Part shown: in pieces, positions 52,430-62,179 of the stretch
Layout of the letters: each line of letters opens with the position of its first letter
Position numbering within the stretch: position 1 is the first letter of the stretch
Assembly (NCBI GenBank): GCA_030549495.1
Contig: JAUIRK010000087.1
Span: forward strand, 534,366-598,365
Direction of reading: 5' to 3'
DNA: 64,000 bases
DNA from: Nectonema munidae
Lineage: Eukaryota > Nematomorpha > Nectonematoida > Nectonematidae
Position numbers and translations under genes: made by a program
Notes under the pieces: generated by a model
The model's database searches: none
Told to the model about the DNA's origin: nothing
Seen by the model: the letters and a program-made list of their open reading frames with translations, nothing else

Positions 52430-54190
52430 GATATTTTATTTTTTTGAAAATATTTTTGAAGACAGTATCTAGAAGTAAACCGCAAATCTGATTCAAGCTT
52501 TCAGATATTTTAAAACCATAAATGCCAAACCTGAGTCCAAAAATGAAACCAGCATCTTCCATTTGGCATAAAAACAGATATTTTATTTCAATTTTAAAAA
52601 TATTTCTGTAGACATTAGACGTAAATAGAAAATTTGATTGACACTTTCAGACATTTAAAACCTCTAAATGCAAAAAATGATTTCAGAAATAAAAATTATC
52701 ATGGTCGAATTGGTATAAAAACATATATTTCATGTAAAATTAGAGAGAATATTTTGGGATATAATTTTCAGATATAAACTGCAAATTTAATTGACACTAG
52801 CAGTAAAACCTCTAAATGCGAAAACTGTGTTCAGAAATGAAATCATCATGATCTATTTGCTATAAAAACAAATTTTAGAACTAAACGCAAATTTAATTGA
52901 TACTTATATGTATTTTCAAATTCAAACTGCAAAAATTTAATCCTAAATGTAAAAAATGAGTTCAGAAATGAAAACAGCATGATTGATTTGGTATAAAAAC
53001 ATATATTTAAAGAGAATATTTTTAGAGACAATTTTCAGAAGTAAACCGCAAATTTGATTAATACTTATAGGTATTTTCATATCCTAAATGTAAAAAATGG
53101 GTTCAAAAATGAAAACATCATGATCGATTTGGTATAAAAACAAATATTTCATGTAAAATTGAGAGAATATTTAGAAGTAAACCGCAAATTTTGACTGATA
53201 TTTTAAAATCTCTAAATTTGAAAAATGAGTTCAGAAATGAAAACAGCATGGTTGATTTGGTATAAAACATATATTTCATTGTAAAATTTGAATGAATGTT
53301 TTTGCAGACAATTTTCAGAAGTAAACCGCAAATTTGATTAATACTTATAGGTATTTTCATATCCTAAATGTAAAAAATGGGTTCAAAAATGAAAACATCA
53401 TGATCGATTTGGTATAAAAACAAATATTTCATGTAAAATTGAGAGAATATATTAAGAGATAGCTTTTAGAAGTAAACCGCAAATTTTGACTGGTATTTTA
53501 AAATCTCTAAATTTGAAAAATGAGTTCAGAAATGAAAACAGCATGGTTGATTTGGTATAAAACATATATTTCATTGTAAAATTTGAATGAATGTTTTTGG
53601 AGACAATTTTTAGAAGTAAACCGTAAATTTGATTAACATTTATAGGTATTTTCACATCCTAAACGTAAAAAATGAGTCCAGAAATGAAACCAGCATGGCC
53701 TATTTAGTATAACACATATATTTCATTGTAAAATTTGAATGAATGTTTTTGGAGATAATTTTTAGAAGTAAACCGCAAATTTGATTAACACTTATAGATA
53801 TTTCCATATCCTAAACGTAAAAAATTAGTCCAGAAATGAAACCAGCATGGCCGATTTAGTATAACACATATATTTTATGTAAAATGTGAAGGAATGTTTT
53901 TGGAGACAATTTTCATAAGTAAACCGCAAATTTGATTAATACTTATAGGTATTTTCAAATCCTAAATGTAAAAAATGAATCCAGAAATGAAACCAGTATG
54001 GCCGATTTAGTATAACACATATATTTCATTGTAAAATTTGAATGAATGTTTTTGGAGATAATTTTCAGAAGTAAACCGCAATTTGATTAATACTTATAGG
54101 TATTTTCAAATCCTAAATGTAAAAAATGAGTCCAGAAATGAAAACAGCATGACCGATTTAATATTAAAACATATATTTTATGTAAAATTT
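52430..54190. repeat. Tandem array, about 145-bp unit
   Basis: AGTAAACCGCAAAT recurs at roughly 52486, 53041, 53177, 53322, 53471, 53616 (as CCGTAAAT), 53768, 53922 and 54071. Each is followed by a TTTGATT.. word, a TAAAAAATGAGT..AGAAATGAAA word and a GATTTGGTATAAAA word. Earlier copies near 52620-52880 are more diverged. Inverse copies lie at 55270-55490 and a plus copy at 22630-22870. Confidence 0.9.
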
Positions 54191-54947
54191 GAAGGTATAT
54201 TTTATTAGATATATTTTTGATCAATCAAAATTTTGATTGACATTTTCTAAAAATTAGCCATGATTATTGAAAAAATTAAATATATAAAGTGTTATGCGTT
54301 CCAAACTGTATATAATTATAAATTTTCAGGGTATTATATGATATAGATCCTAAGTTATAAGGTTAAGTACAGATAATGTCAAAATTTTGCTGAAAAATTT
54401 TAATTTTTTATTTTGATTGACAGTTTTGGACATGAAGGGGTCATTCAACTACCATGAAATGGTTTCAAAAGATGCAGCTAGCGATTTTAGGAAAAGTCAC
54501 AAAATTTGAAGGGATATGATTCAGCCAATTTTCTACAATTAATTTTTTAGTGAAGGGGGGGCGTAATAATAGGGTAAAAGTTTATATATTTGACATTGAT
54601 TGACAAGTTTAAACGATTTTTTTTTGAAAAGTTGGATTGATTTTCATAAAAAATGAGTAACACGACTAAATTGGGCATACTTAAAAAAGGTATATAAGTG
54701 TAAAAAACTTTCTATAAGTATTTCAATAAAAATGTTAATTTTGATATGAGCTGTCATATTTAAATCAATTTTTTAACAGGTTTGATTGATTTTCATAAAA
54801 AAATGTACATCACCACTGAATTCAACATAGTTGAAATATATATATCACATTAAAAATATTTATAAAAACTTATTAATGTCTCAGAAAAAGAGGGAGCCCC
54901 ACTCCAGCGCTTAAGTAGACAAATTAGCCCAGCGCGAATAGAGTTAA

Positions 54948-55695
54948 GAATGACGTCATAATCAAAATTAAAAATTTAAGAAAAATGTTGCTAAATATAG
55001 TATTTATTTTTTAAACAGAAAATTAACGAGTTAATTATAAAATAGGATATAAATTATACCTAATTCATACATCAATAACTAATTAAAAATGGTTACAAAC
55101 AAACCAAATAAAACATTTTTCATAACATATTTATTGATGCCAATTCAAAGAATGAATAATTTAAAATAATAAATAATATGTCTTTTCATATGGGGCGACA
55201 TATTTTTTTCATAAAGAAAATTCAGGTTGAAAAAACAAACTGGAGTAAAAAGTCCAAATGTGGTATGCCAAGGTTAAAATGTTTGAAAGGGTCAATCAAA
55301 TCTGCGGTTTACGTCTAATATCTAAAGAAATATTTTTGAAATTTAAATAAAATATCTGCTTTTATACCAAATTTTAATTTTCGGCTCAGTTTCGCTTTTT
55401 ACGTCTAAAAAGTGTTTTCGAAAATATTTTCAAAATTTGAAATAAAATATCTGTTTTACCATGCTTATTTTATTTCTGTGCTCTATTTTGGCTAATACTG
55501 TTAAAAAAATAAATTTTTGTATTACATTAAATATATTGTATATATTTTGGCTTATAAATACTTTCTTCAATCATGTTAAGTATGAAATATTTATTTAAAA
55601 CGTATTATAAAATCTTTTGAAGATTATTATGAGAGAAGGAAGCAACCTGAAAATAAATTGAAAAGAGAACGTGTGATCAAAGAAATAACTAAAAA
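54948..55695. repeat. Spacer followed by inverted copies of the 145-bp unit and of 52075-52250
   Basis: The first 320 bases show nothing recognisable. From about 55270 come AATCTGCGGTTTACGTC and, further on, CGCTTTTTACGTCTAAAAAG, the inverse of the 145-bp unit. From about 55555 comes TTTAAAACGTATTATAAAATC, the inverse of 52140-52200. This is the start of an inverted copy of the element interior that resumes after the 5.7-kb insertion. Confidence 0.75.
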
Positions 55696-55896
55696 AGAAG
55701 TAGGGGGTGAGACTTTTTACCCAAATACACCCAAATATACCCAAATACACCCAAACAGATGAAAATAAATTTAAATATTCAAAGATTAAGTTAAATATAC
55801 ATAGAAGAATTATTCTCAAACTAATATAAATTATTAATTTTATATTGAATTATAAAAAATTAATCTATATTTTTTTTAATTAAAATGGTTTATATT

Positions 55897-56079
55897 GGTT
55901 GGTTGGTTGGAGATATCAAAGCACTTTCAGCCGTAAGGCTATATGCTCGCATTATGCTTAAGATGGTAAATCACAGTTTTTGTGAATTTGTTTTTAGAGT
56001 TGGGAGCCTTGGGTATCGAAACCCTGACCTTCAACTGTTAAGCTGAGAAGTACACCCTAACAACCATTGAGGCTCTGAA
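55897..56079 (-). mobile_element. Complete tRNA-derived SINE with 15-bp TSD
   Basis: The minus strand starts TTCAGAGCCTCAATGGTTGT. It has a tRNA-like head in which GAGCCT can pair with AGGCTC, and a box B-like GGGTTTCGATACCC. A body follows, then GCCTTACGGCTGAAAGTGC, TTTGATATCTC and a (CCAA)n tail. AAAATGGTTTATATT flanks it exactly (55882-55896 and 56080-56094). The long perfect duplication indicates LINE-type retroposition and a fairly young copy. Confidence 0.88.
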
Positions 56080-56386
56080 AAAATGGTTTATATTATAATA
56101 ATAACTTAAAATATAATAATTATTTATAAATAATTATATAATTATTTTAGTAAGTTTGATAACACAAAATAAATACTCTATTACCAGCGCTCGTTCAAAC
56201 TTAAATATCTGTATATCTTTTATTTTAAGCCTTTTTAATTTTTTTTATATTAACTCTTGAAAACTTAATTTTCCTTTATAAATACATTACTACTAATCTT
56301 TAAACATATTTTTTACTTTTCATTAGCTAATTCCAATCCATATATAATATTATTTTAATTAACTTCACTGATTTCCTCCCACTAAT

Positions 56387-57433
56387 ATGACAAATAAAAA
56401 GGCACGCTCTGACCCCGAATCTCCCAAATCTACCACCGACATTTTAAATCATCTATTCGATGATTATATAGCTTATACCACACTAAATTCAAACGATCTA
56501 ATACTATTTAATAATCTAAAATACAACATAGCCATACATTATATAAAAACTTTCGAAAGCCAAAACATTAAGTCAACCTCAACACAATCATACGCTAATG
56601 CTGCTAGTTTAGCCCCTATTCAATCATATCCTAACCCAACACTCAGTTCCACCATAAATACGCAAGTTACTCCACACACTAGAAAACACCTTGAACCTAA
56701 CCTAACATTAAAAATCACTCCACCTAACAACATTTCAAATAAAAAAGAGAAGGCCATTCACCGCCAAGATGTCATCAAAAATCTAGATACCAAAAATAAC
56801 TCCCTATCGATCACCAAAACAAGATCATCCCACTCCGGTACCATCTACTTCCAATTCAAAAATATAGATCAAAAAGTCACCGCCAGAACAACGCTCATAA
56901 AAAACGGTCTAAATGCTAATGACTTACCTCCACAAAAACCAAAATTCATACTACGTGGCATCCCTACCGATATAACATTAACCCAAATCACAAAATCTAT
57001 TGAAGAACAAAACCCACACCTTAACGCTATAGGCAAACTCGATAATCCCATACAACTAGGAAAAACCGGCACATATAGCTATACTATAATCTTAGAACCA
57101 AGCAACCCAGAAATATATAAATACTTATGTACTCAACCCAAAATCTTTCTAGGCCACCACCTACTAACCCTCACCACACTAAAACCAAAAAGTCAAACAA
57201 TGCGAAAAATGCTTAAAATACGGCCACATATCTTCAAAATAAACTGTGCGCACTACGGCCACCGTGGGCATGCTACTTCATCCAGTACCCTACTAAATGA
57301 CAATAGCAAAATTTCTTGCATAAATTGTCAGCAACCACACCTTGCAACGTCTAAACTCTGTAGTTTCTATATAAACCATAACAATCTAATCATATCTCAA
57401 CATAGCCAAATCTTAGATAACTACTCATGCTAA
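56387..57433 (+). CDS. LINE ORF1 (Gag-like nucleic-acid-binding protein)
   Basis: 348 codons, intact. The N-terminal half is Ser/Thr/Asn-rich. The centre, KPKFILRGIPTDITLTQITK and on to about residue 265, matches the PRE_C2HC/RRM-like domain of arthropod LINE ORF1 proteins (vvlRGIPxdTp...i...L). The C-terminus carries CCHC-like knuckles (CAHYGHRGHA; CINCQQPHLATSKLC), the first of them degenerate. It would package LINE RNA in the cytoplasm. Its stop overlaps the ORF2 start as ATGCTAA (57427-57433), suggesting termination-reinitiation. Confidence 0.85.
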   Translation: MTNKKARSDPESPKSTTDILNHLFDDYIAYTTLNSNDLILFNNLKYNIAIHYIKTFESQNIKSTSTQSYANAASLAPIQSYPNPTLSSTINTQVTPHTRKHLEPNLTLKITPPNNISNKKEKAIHRQDVIKNLDTKNNSLSITKTRSSHSGTIYFQFKNIDQKVTARTTLIKNGLNANDLPPQKPKFILRGIPTDITLTQITKSIEEQNPHLNAIGKLDNPIQLGKTGTYSYTIILEPSNPEIYKYLCTQPKIFLGHHLLTLTTLKPKSQTMRKMLKIRPHIFKINCAHYGHRGHATSSSTLLNDNSKISCINCQQPHLATSKLCSFYINHNNLIISQHSQILDNYSC

Positions 57434-58089
57434 CTATTTTACACATAAATCTAAATCACTCAAAAACTGCTTGGGACAACCTTCACAACATCTTACACTC
57501 ACACACTTACGACATAATATCAATAAACAAACCATACATTCATATTCCACACCAAACAGCCGACTACGTACTCTTACACATACCTCCACTAACAGCATAC
57601 TCAGCCTGTATATTTATAAAACAATCAATTACTAATACACCACTATATCAATACTCTAATTCAAACTACTTCTTCACACTTATTCCCTCAAACTCCAAAT
57701 CCTTACTCTTCTGCTCTCTCTACTCCCAACCATCCTTAAACCACCCCATACCTAACAACTTCTCTCAATCACTTACACAAATCAAACATAACATAGACAA
57801 CAACCACCACATAGCTATATCCACCGACTTAAATGCTAGATCATACCTCTGGGACATAAAATCAAATACACGAGGTTCACTCACACTCGAATTTTTAGCA
57901 TCTCACAATCTAACAATAGCTGACAACGATAAATCCCCAACCTTTAGACGACTACATCTAAACAACATATATCAATCAAACCATCATTTCCAACCAAACA
58001 AGAAATATAGTTCACAACTGGCTCATCTCAGACATCCCATACGCCTCCGACCACACATATATAACCTTTCAAATCGACCTCACTACTAA
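57427..58089 (+). pseudogene. LINE ORF2, endonuclease part
   Basis: It starts at the ATG overlapping the ORF1 stop. MLTILHINLNHSKTAWDNLH is the first block of an APE-type endonuclease (N and the DL helix). STDLNARSYLWDIKSNTRGS replaces the usual GDFNAx.plWGs......RG block. The final DH block (DIPYASDHTYITF) lies in another frame at about 58035, so the ORF breaks before it. The endonuclease would nick target DNA for target-primed reverse transcription. Confidence 0.8.
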
Positions 58090-59497
58090 ACCCTCAAAAA
58101 GTCCATATCCTAATTATGGCAAAAAATATTCTGGACAGCTCTTCACAATCTTAAATCTAAGCTAGGCAACATCACCCTGACCACAGATACAACAAATAAT
58201 CTCGAAACATCTGCTCTTCAACTTAACAAGTCCATCACAGCGAGCATTCACGCCGCAACTCCTTCAAACCAGCTTCCTAAAAGACAGCACGCTCCTTTTT
58301 GGAACCGTAATTTAAATAACCTCAAACAACAATTACGCAAATCCTTAAAAAATCTAAGAAAAACCAACTCTCACAATAACATTCAACATTATTTCTTCCT
58401 TAAAACTCAATAATTCAGAAATTAAAAGAGCTAAAAAACAAGCCTGGAAACATTTTTGTAATCAAACTCCAACAAACCCATGGTCAATCATCAACAAACT
58501 TACACACAAAAAATTTACAGCATCACTCTCTAATCTTCTTTCAAATAATCAAGGTTCAATATTTATCAACCACCCTTCACTTAACACTCTATTTCCCGCC
58601 GACACTAATGTAACCGACAATATTACCCATACACTCATTAGAATGGAAACAAAAACATACATACTAAATAACTCCATTAACTCACACCCAGAAATTACAA
58701 TCAAAGAACTAAACAAAACCATTGATTCCATAAAAACCAAATCTTCTAGCAGCCTTGACTTCATCTCCATTAAACACGTGAAGAAAGCCTACCACATACT
58801 ACACCCTCATCTCCTCAATATATTTAACGCCTGCCTCAGACTAAGCTATTTCCCAAATATTTGGAAAATATGCAAACTAGTGCTAATCCCCAAACCAAAT
58901 CGAAACCACAATTCAATCAAAAACTGGCGACCAATTTCTCTATTACCAACCCTAGGCAAAATCCTTGAAAAAACTCTACGAAAACGCATGATCCACTACA
59001 TCCTCAAAAATAACCTAATACACCCAAATCAATTCGCATATTTACCAAATAAAAGCACCGAATTAGCTCTATCTCGCCTAACCCTTTACCTAGAAAAAAC
59101 ACTAAATAACCAAAATATCGCGACAACCACATTTCTTGATATCGAAAATGCTTTCAACGCAGCATGGCACCCTGCAATCATCAATAATCTCATCGACAAA
59201 AAATACCCTACATACATAATCATTAATCAAATTCATAAACAACTACCTTCAAAAGCGCATTCTCATCCTACTACATAACAACAATACATACATTCAGAAA
59301 CTAACTCTCTCCACTCCGCAAGGGGTAGCCTATCAGATATCCTATGGCTAATCCTCATCAACCCCATTCTTAATTTTATCAACTCAAAATCCGACTTTGC
59401 CCAATGCTACTCTGATGACATCTTATTCACCTTCTCAAACACACTACAACTTAACAACATCAATCTCACTGCTAATCTAATCACACAAATACAAACA
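58030..59497 (+). pseudogene. LINE ORF2, linker and reverse transcriptase part
   Basis: Frames in sequence read DIPYASDHTYITF, then (about 58640-59278) IKTKSSSSLDFISIKHVKKA, KLVLIPKPNRNHNSIKNWRP, ISLLPTLGKILEKTLRKRM, NQFAYLPNKSTELALSRLTL, TTTFLDIENAFNAAWH. After a frame change come STPQGVAY and AQCYSDDILFTFSN (about 59400-59440). The catalytic FADD-type box is YSDD. The order is standard for LINE RT. Breaks lie around 58090, 58400, 59275 and 59330. Confidence 0.82.
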
Positions 59498-60784
59498 ATG
59501 GCCACCAACTACAAAGTCTCCTTTAACTCAAACAAACTAAAACTTATACACTTCACACAAAAAAGAATAACACCACTACCACTGAAACTAAACACATCAT
59601 CACTCACTCCTGAATCACACATAAAATATCTAGGCGTCACATTTCAATCTAATCTAAAATTTACACTCCACCTCAAAAACATACACACAAAACTCTCACC
59701 AACCCTATTCTCTCTAAGAAAAGCTATCTCATATAAGTGGGGTCTTCATCCAAAAATCTCAAAGTACATCTACAAAACTATCATACTTCCAGTCATACAA
59801 TATGGCTCACTTGCCTGGGGAAGCTCACTCAAATTCCAAAACTCACTAACCCACCTCAACAAAATACACCGCCTTTGCTTACTCACAATAACAAACGCAT
59901 TTCACACTACTTCTACAACAAAACTTGAACTTCTTACACATACTCTACCCTTACACCTAAACCTTAAGAAAAACATAATTAAAAAATATCTTACTACCTT
60001 CCACTCTACACAAGTTCCACATAACTTCACGAACCTTTACTCAACTCACACCTCGCCTCCTCTCACCTTTTTCAATTCCCTTCTTGAACAATATATGCCA
60101 CAACTTACTCACTACCAAGTTTTACCACACCTACACCCATACTCCCTAGTTCACCCATCGAAATCGACCCCATACTCAACTCATATATACCACCACAAAT
60201 TCTTAGCACTCAACTCCATAAAACACCAACGTGACTCAAATGCGCACCACCAACTCTCAATTTTTACCGATGGTTCAAAATCACGCAACAAAGCAACCGC
60301 TGCATGCGCTTTTTTTAATCACAATACAAGCACTCCTTTCTTCACACAACAAATGCAAACAGACAATAACACCTCCGCATACGAAACTGAAACGCTAGCA
60401 CTCCTAACATTATGCAACCACATCATTGATAACCTAACCTTCTTTACATCCAAATTCAAGCACATAATCTTTTTCACGGACTCACAAAACATAATAAAAG
60501 ACCTACAACTTAACAGAAAAATTCCCCTTCCAACATTAAACCTAGCCAAAGAATTAATCAACCTTAGCAACCATTTCTCAATTAAACTTTTCTGGTGCCC
60601 CGCTCATTCCTCCTCCTTTGAAAATTTTTTAGTAGATCTCTTATGTAAATCCACATCCATAACATCACAACATGTCTTAACTCACGCCCTCCCTCTATCC
60701 ACTTTTGAAACATCCATAAATATCTCAACTACAAACGAATGGCTTTACTCAAATAACATACCTACCCCCTTATCCCAAATTTGA
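59498..60784 (+). CDS. LINE ORF2, RT thumb and RNase H part (open segment)
   Basis: An open stretch of 428 codons. It begins in the RT thumb (VSFNSNKLKLIHFTQKR, then HIKYLGVTFQSNLKFTLHL; ILPVIQYGSLAWG). It continues to a complete RNase H domain: IFTDGSKSRNKATAACAFF, YETETLALLTLC, IIFFTDSQNIIKDLQ and FWCPAHSSSFENFLVDLLCK, so the catalytic D-E-D-D residues are all present. It is part of the broken ORF2, not an independent gene; the ATG at 59498 is incidental. Confidence 0.82.
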   Translation: MATNYKVSFNSNKLKLIHFTQKRITPLPLKLNTSSLTPESHIKYLGVTFQSNLKFTLHLKNIHTKLSPTLFSLRKAISYKWGLHPKISKYIYKTIILPVIQYGSLAWGSSLKFQNSLTHLNKIHRLCLLTITNAFHTTSTTKLELLTHTLPLHLNLKKNIIKKYLTTFHSTQVPHNFTNLYSTHTSPPLTFFNSLLEQYMPQLTHYQVLPHLHPYSLVHPSKSTPYSTHIYHHKFLALNSIKHQRDSNAHHQLSIFTDGSKSRNKATAACAFFNHNTSTPFFTQQMQTDNNTSAYETETLALLTLCNHIIDNLTFFTSKFKHIIFFTDSQNIIKDLQLNRKIPLPTLNLAKELINLSNHFSIKLFWCPAHSSSFENFLVDLLCKSTSITSQHVLTHALPLSTFETSINISTTNEWLYSNNIPTPLSQI

Positions 60785-61240
60785 ACTAAATAAAAACATT
60801 ACTCTTCCTCGCAACATTATAAGATGGTTCACCTCACATTGCCCTTGTTACGCTTACTTCTACAATTTTAATTTGCACTCTAACCCTTTTTGCAGATTCG
60901 GCTGCCCTCATATCGAAACTCCAATTCACATTATCCTCTATTGCCCAATATTCTCATCTAAACGAACCAAACTGATTGAAAAAATTCATTTATATATTAA
61001 AGATCTTCCCTCCTCTCTACTAAAATTCTTATCATACCCCAAAATCATTCACCACATCTCTCTTTTCCTTAATATAATAGAACCATTACTCTCTACCCAC
61101 CAACACTTAACTCCACCCTTATTAAACACCTTGCATAATCATACACAGGCAACCTAATTTATACTCTTTCACCTCACCAAGCTTTCTTATTTCTACTTTA
61201 GATCCTAAACCCATTAACAATCCTTACAAATCCCCAAGTT
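60785..61240 (+). pseudogene. LINE ORF2 C-terminal zinc-finger part and 3' UTR
   Basis: After a stop at about 60783 the frame at 60873-61157 reads CRFGCPHIETPIHIILYCPI, the C-x-x-x-C...H....C motif that ends arthropod LINE polyproteins (C.CG..et..H.l..CP). The 3' UTR then leads to the (TACC)n tail. Confidence 0.75.
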
Positions 61241-61396
61241 AGCAATTCATGCAAGCATATCAACCAACGTTGGAAAGTGCTTAGTTATCTCTTACCTACC
61301 TACCTACCTAAGTTCTTATTTGTAAATAGAGAACATATTTGTGTATATTTGGGTATATTTGGGTGTATTTGGGTAAAAAGTCCTACCGAGAAGTAG

Positions 61397-61830
61397 GTAT
61401 CTTGACTAAAAGGAAGATCAACCATATTCCAAAGAAATAGGAAGTGGTGTAATGATCTAATATTGGGTGCTTCAAAAAAGATTTTGAGATAGTTTTGGAG
61501 AAGAAAAATCTTTAAATCTATAGCTTATCAGCTAAGATTACAATTATCATTTCACTAGGATGTGTAGAAAATCTGAAAATTTTGAATAGGTCAGAGTTAT
61601 CAAAACTTTCTCAGATGCCAAAATGTTGAGATTTAGTCATCATCAGGATAATTTTTAATTTAAATTGAATTTGTCCATCTTTTTCCTTTTGCGTGGGAGG
61701 AAGTCTTTTAGATGAAGAAGGTGGAAAACTTTTTGTAATTGAACACTGAACATGACGAATGATTTCTTCAGAAAAAATCAATTGAACTGGCATCGGTTGA
61801 CAAATATATTCAGGAGGGTGAATATCTCTT
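61397..61830. repeat. Inverted copy of 51650-52060
   Basis: GTATCTTGAC to about 61830 is the reverse complement of the TTAA-element interior (shared AATTTGTCCATCTTTTTCCT, AAATCTATAGCTTATC). It continues the inverted copy interrupted by the 5.7-kb unit. No convincing reading frame is conserved between the copies. Confidence 0.8.
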
Positions 61831-62179
61831 CATATCACCTGATAAACAGCCTAAGATCATCAAAAAGATTCTTAGACCCACCAGTTGAGATTTCTGAAAA
61901 AACATATTTTTATTTGTTTACAAAGGAAACTTTATATTTCCAGTGTGCTGAGTCTGAAGATACCTTAATTTTTTTTTATAAAAAATGGATAACCCTCGTC
62001 AAAATTACCAATTAAAATGATAGCACATCTCAAAACATCATTTTGTTTATTACAAAAATTAGTTTATTTAAACATGTTATGGCCGTTATACTCTAAGTTG
62101 AGTCAATTGGTGAATTATTTCAAATAAAAAGATGTAAATTATCCAAAAATATTAACCAAAGTTGGCAGATCACATATCA
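61831..62179. other. Spacer before the minisatellite
   Basis: AT-rich, with nothing recognised apart from a short open frame (to 62015) without motif. Confidence 0.4.

Larger units (their letters stand above)
50048..54947. mobile_element. TTAA-flanked element with long TIRs (piggyBac-type), 4.9 kb
   Basis: The left end is TTAACCCTATTAGTGCTGGG. The right end is the inverse of TTAACTCTATTCGCGCTGGG. Homology continues inward for several hundred bases (about 50048-51345 against 54575-54947), the left arm being longer because of tandem repeats. TTAA at both borders plus a CCC start is the piggyBac pattern. No transposase is readable inside, so it is non-autonomous. Inside are a 150-bp array in the left arm, a unique region also found inverted outside, and a 145-bp array. 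Confidence 0.75.
56095..61310 (+). mobile_element. I/R1/LOA-group LINE with RNase H, nearly full length
   Basis: It has ORF1 (56387-57433), then ORF2 with endonuclease, reverse transcriptase, RNase H and a C-terminal Cys/His motif. The 3' end is GGAAAGTGCTTAGTTATCTC then (TTACC/TACC)n to about 61310. ORF2 is interrupted by about four frame changes or stops, so the copy is dead. The 5' boundary is uncertain (between 56095 and 56386). The coding strand is strikingly poor in G and rich in A and C. RNase H plus an endonuclease of the INLNHSKTA..DL type suggests the R1/LOA/I lineages. Clade needs a tree. Confidence 0.85.
55704..61388. mobile_element. 5.7-kb TIR unit with 8-bp TSD, carrying a SINE and a LINE
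   Basis: The left end GGGGTGAGACTTTTTACCC and the right end GGGTAAAAAGTCCTACCGA are inverted repeats, each followed inward by TTTGGGTRTA-type tandem words (CCCAAATACACCCAAATATA on the left). AGAAGTAG flanks both sides exactly (55696-55703 and 61389-61396). The related copy at about 52050-52090 has no insert at this point, which serves as an empty site. A plausible reading is a short non-autonomous hAT-like element into which a SINE and a LINE later inserted. Confidence 0.75.
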
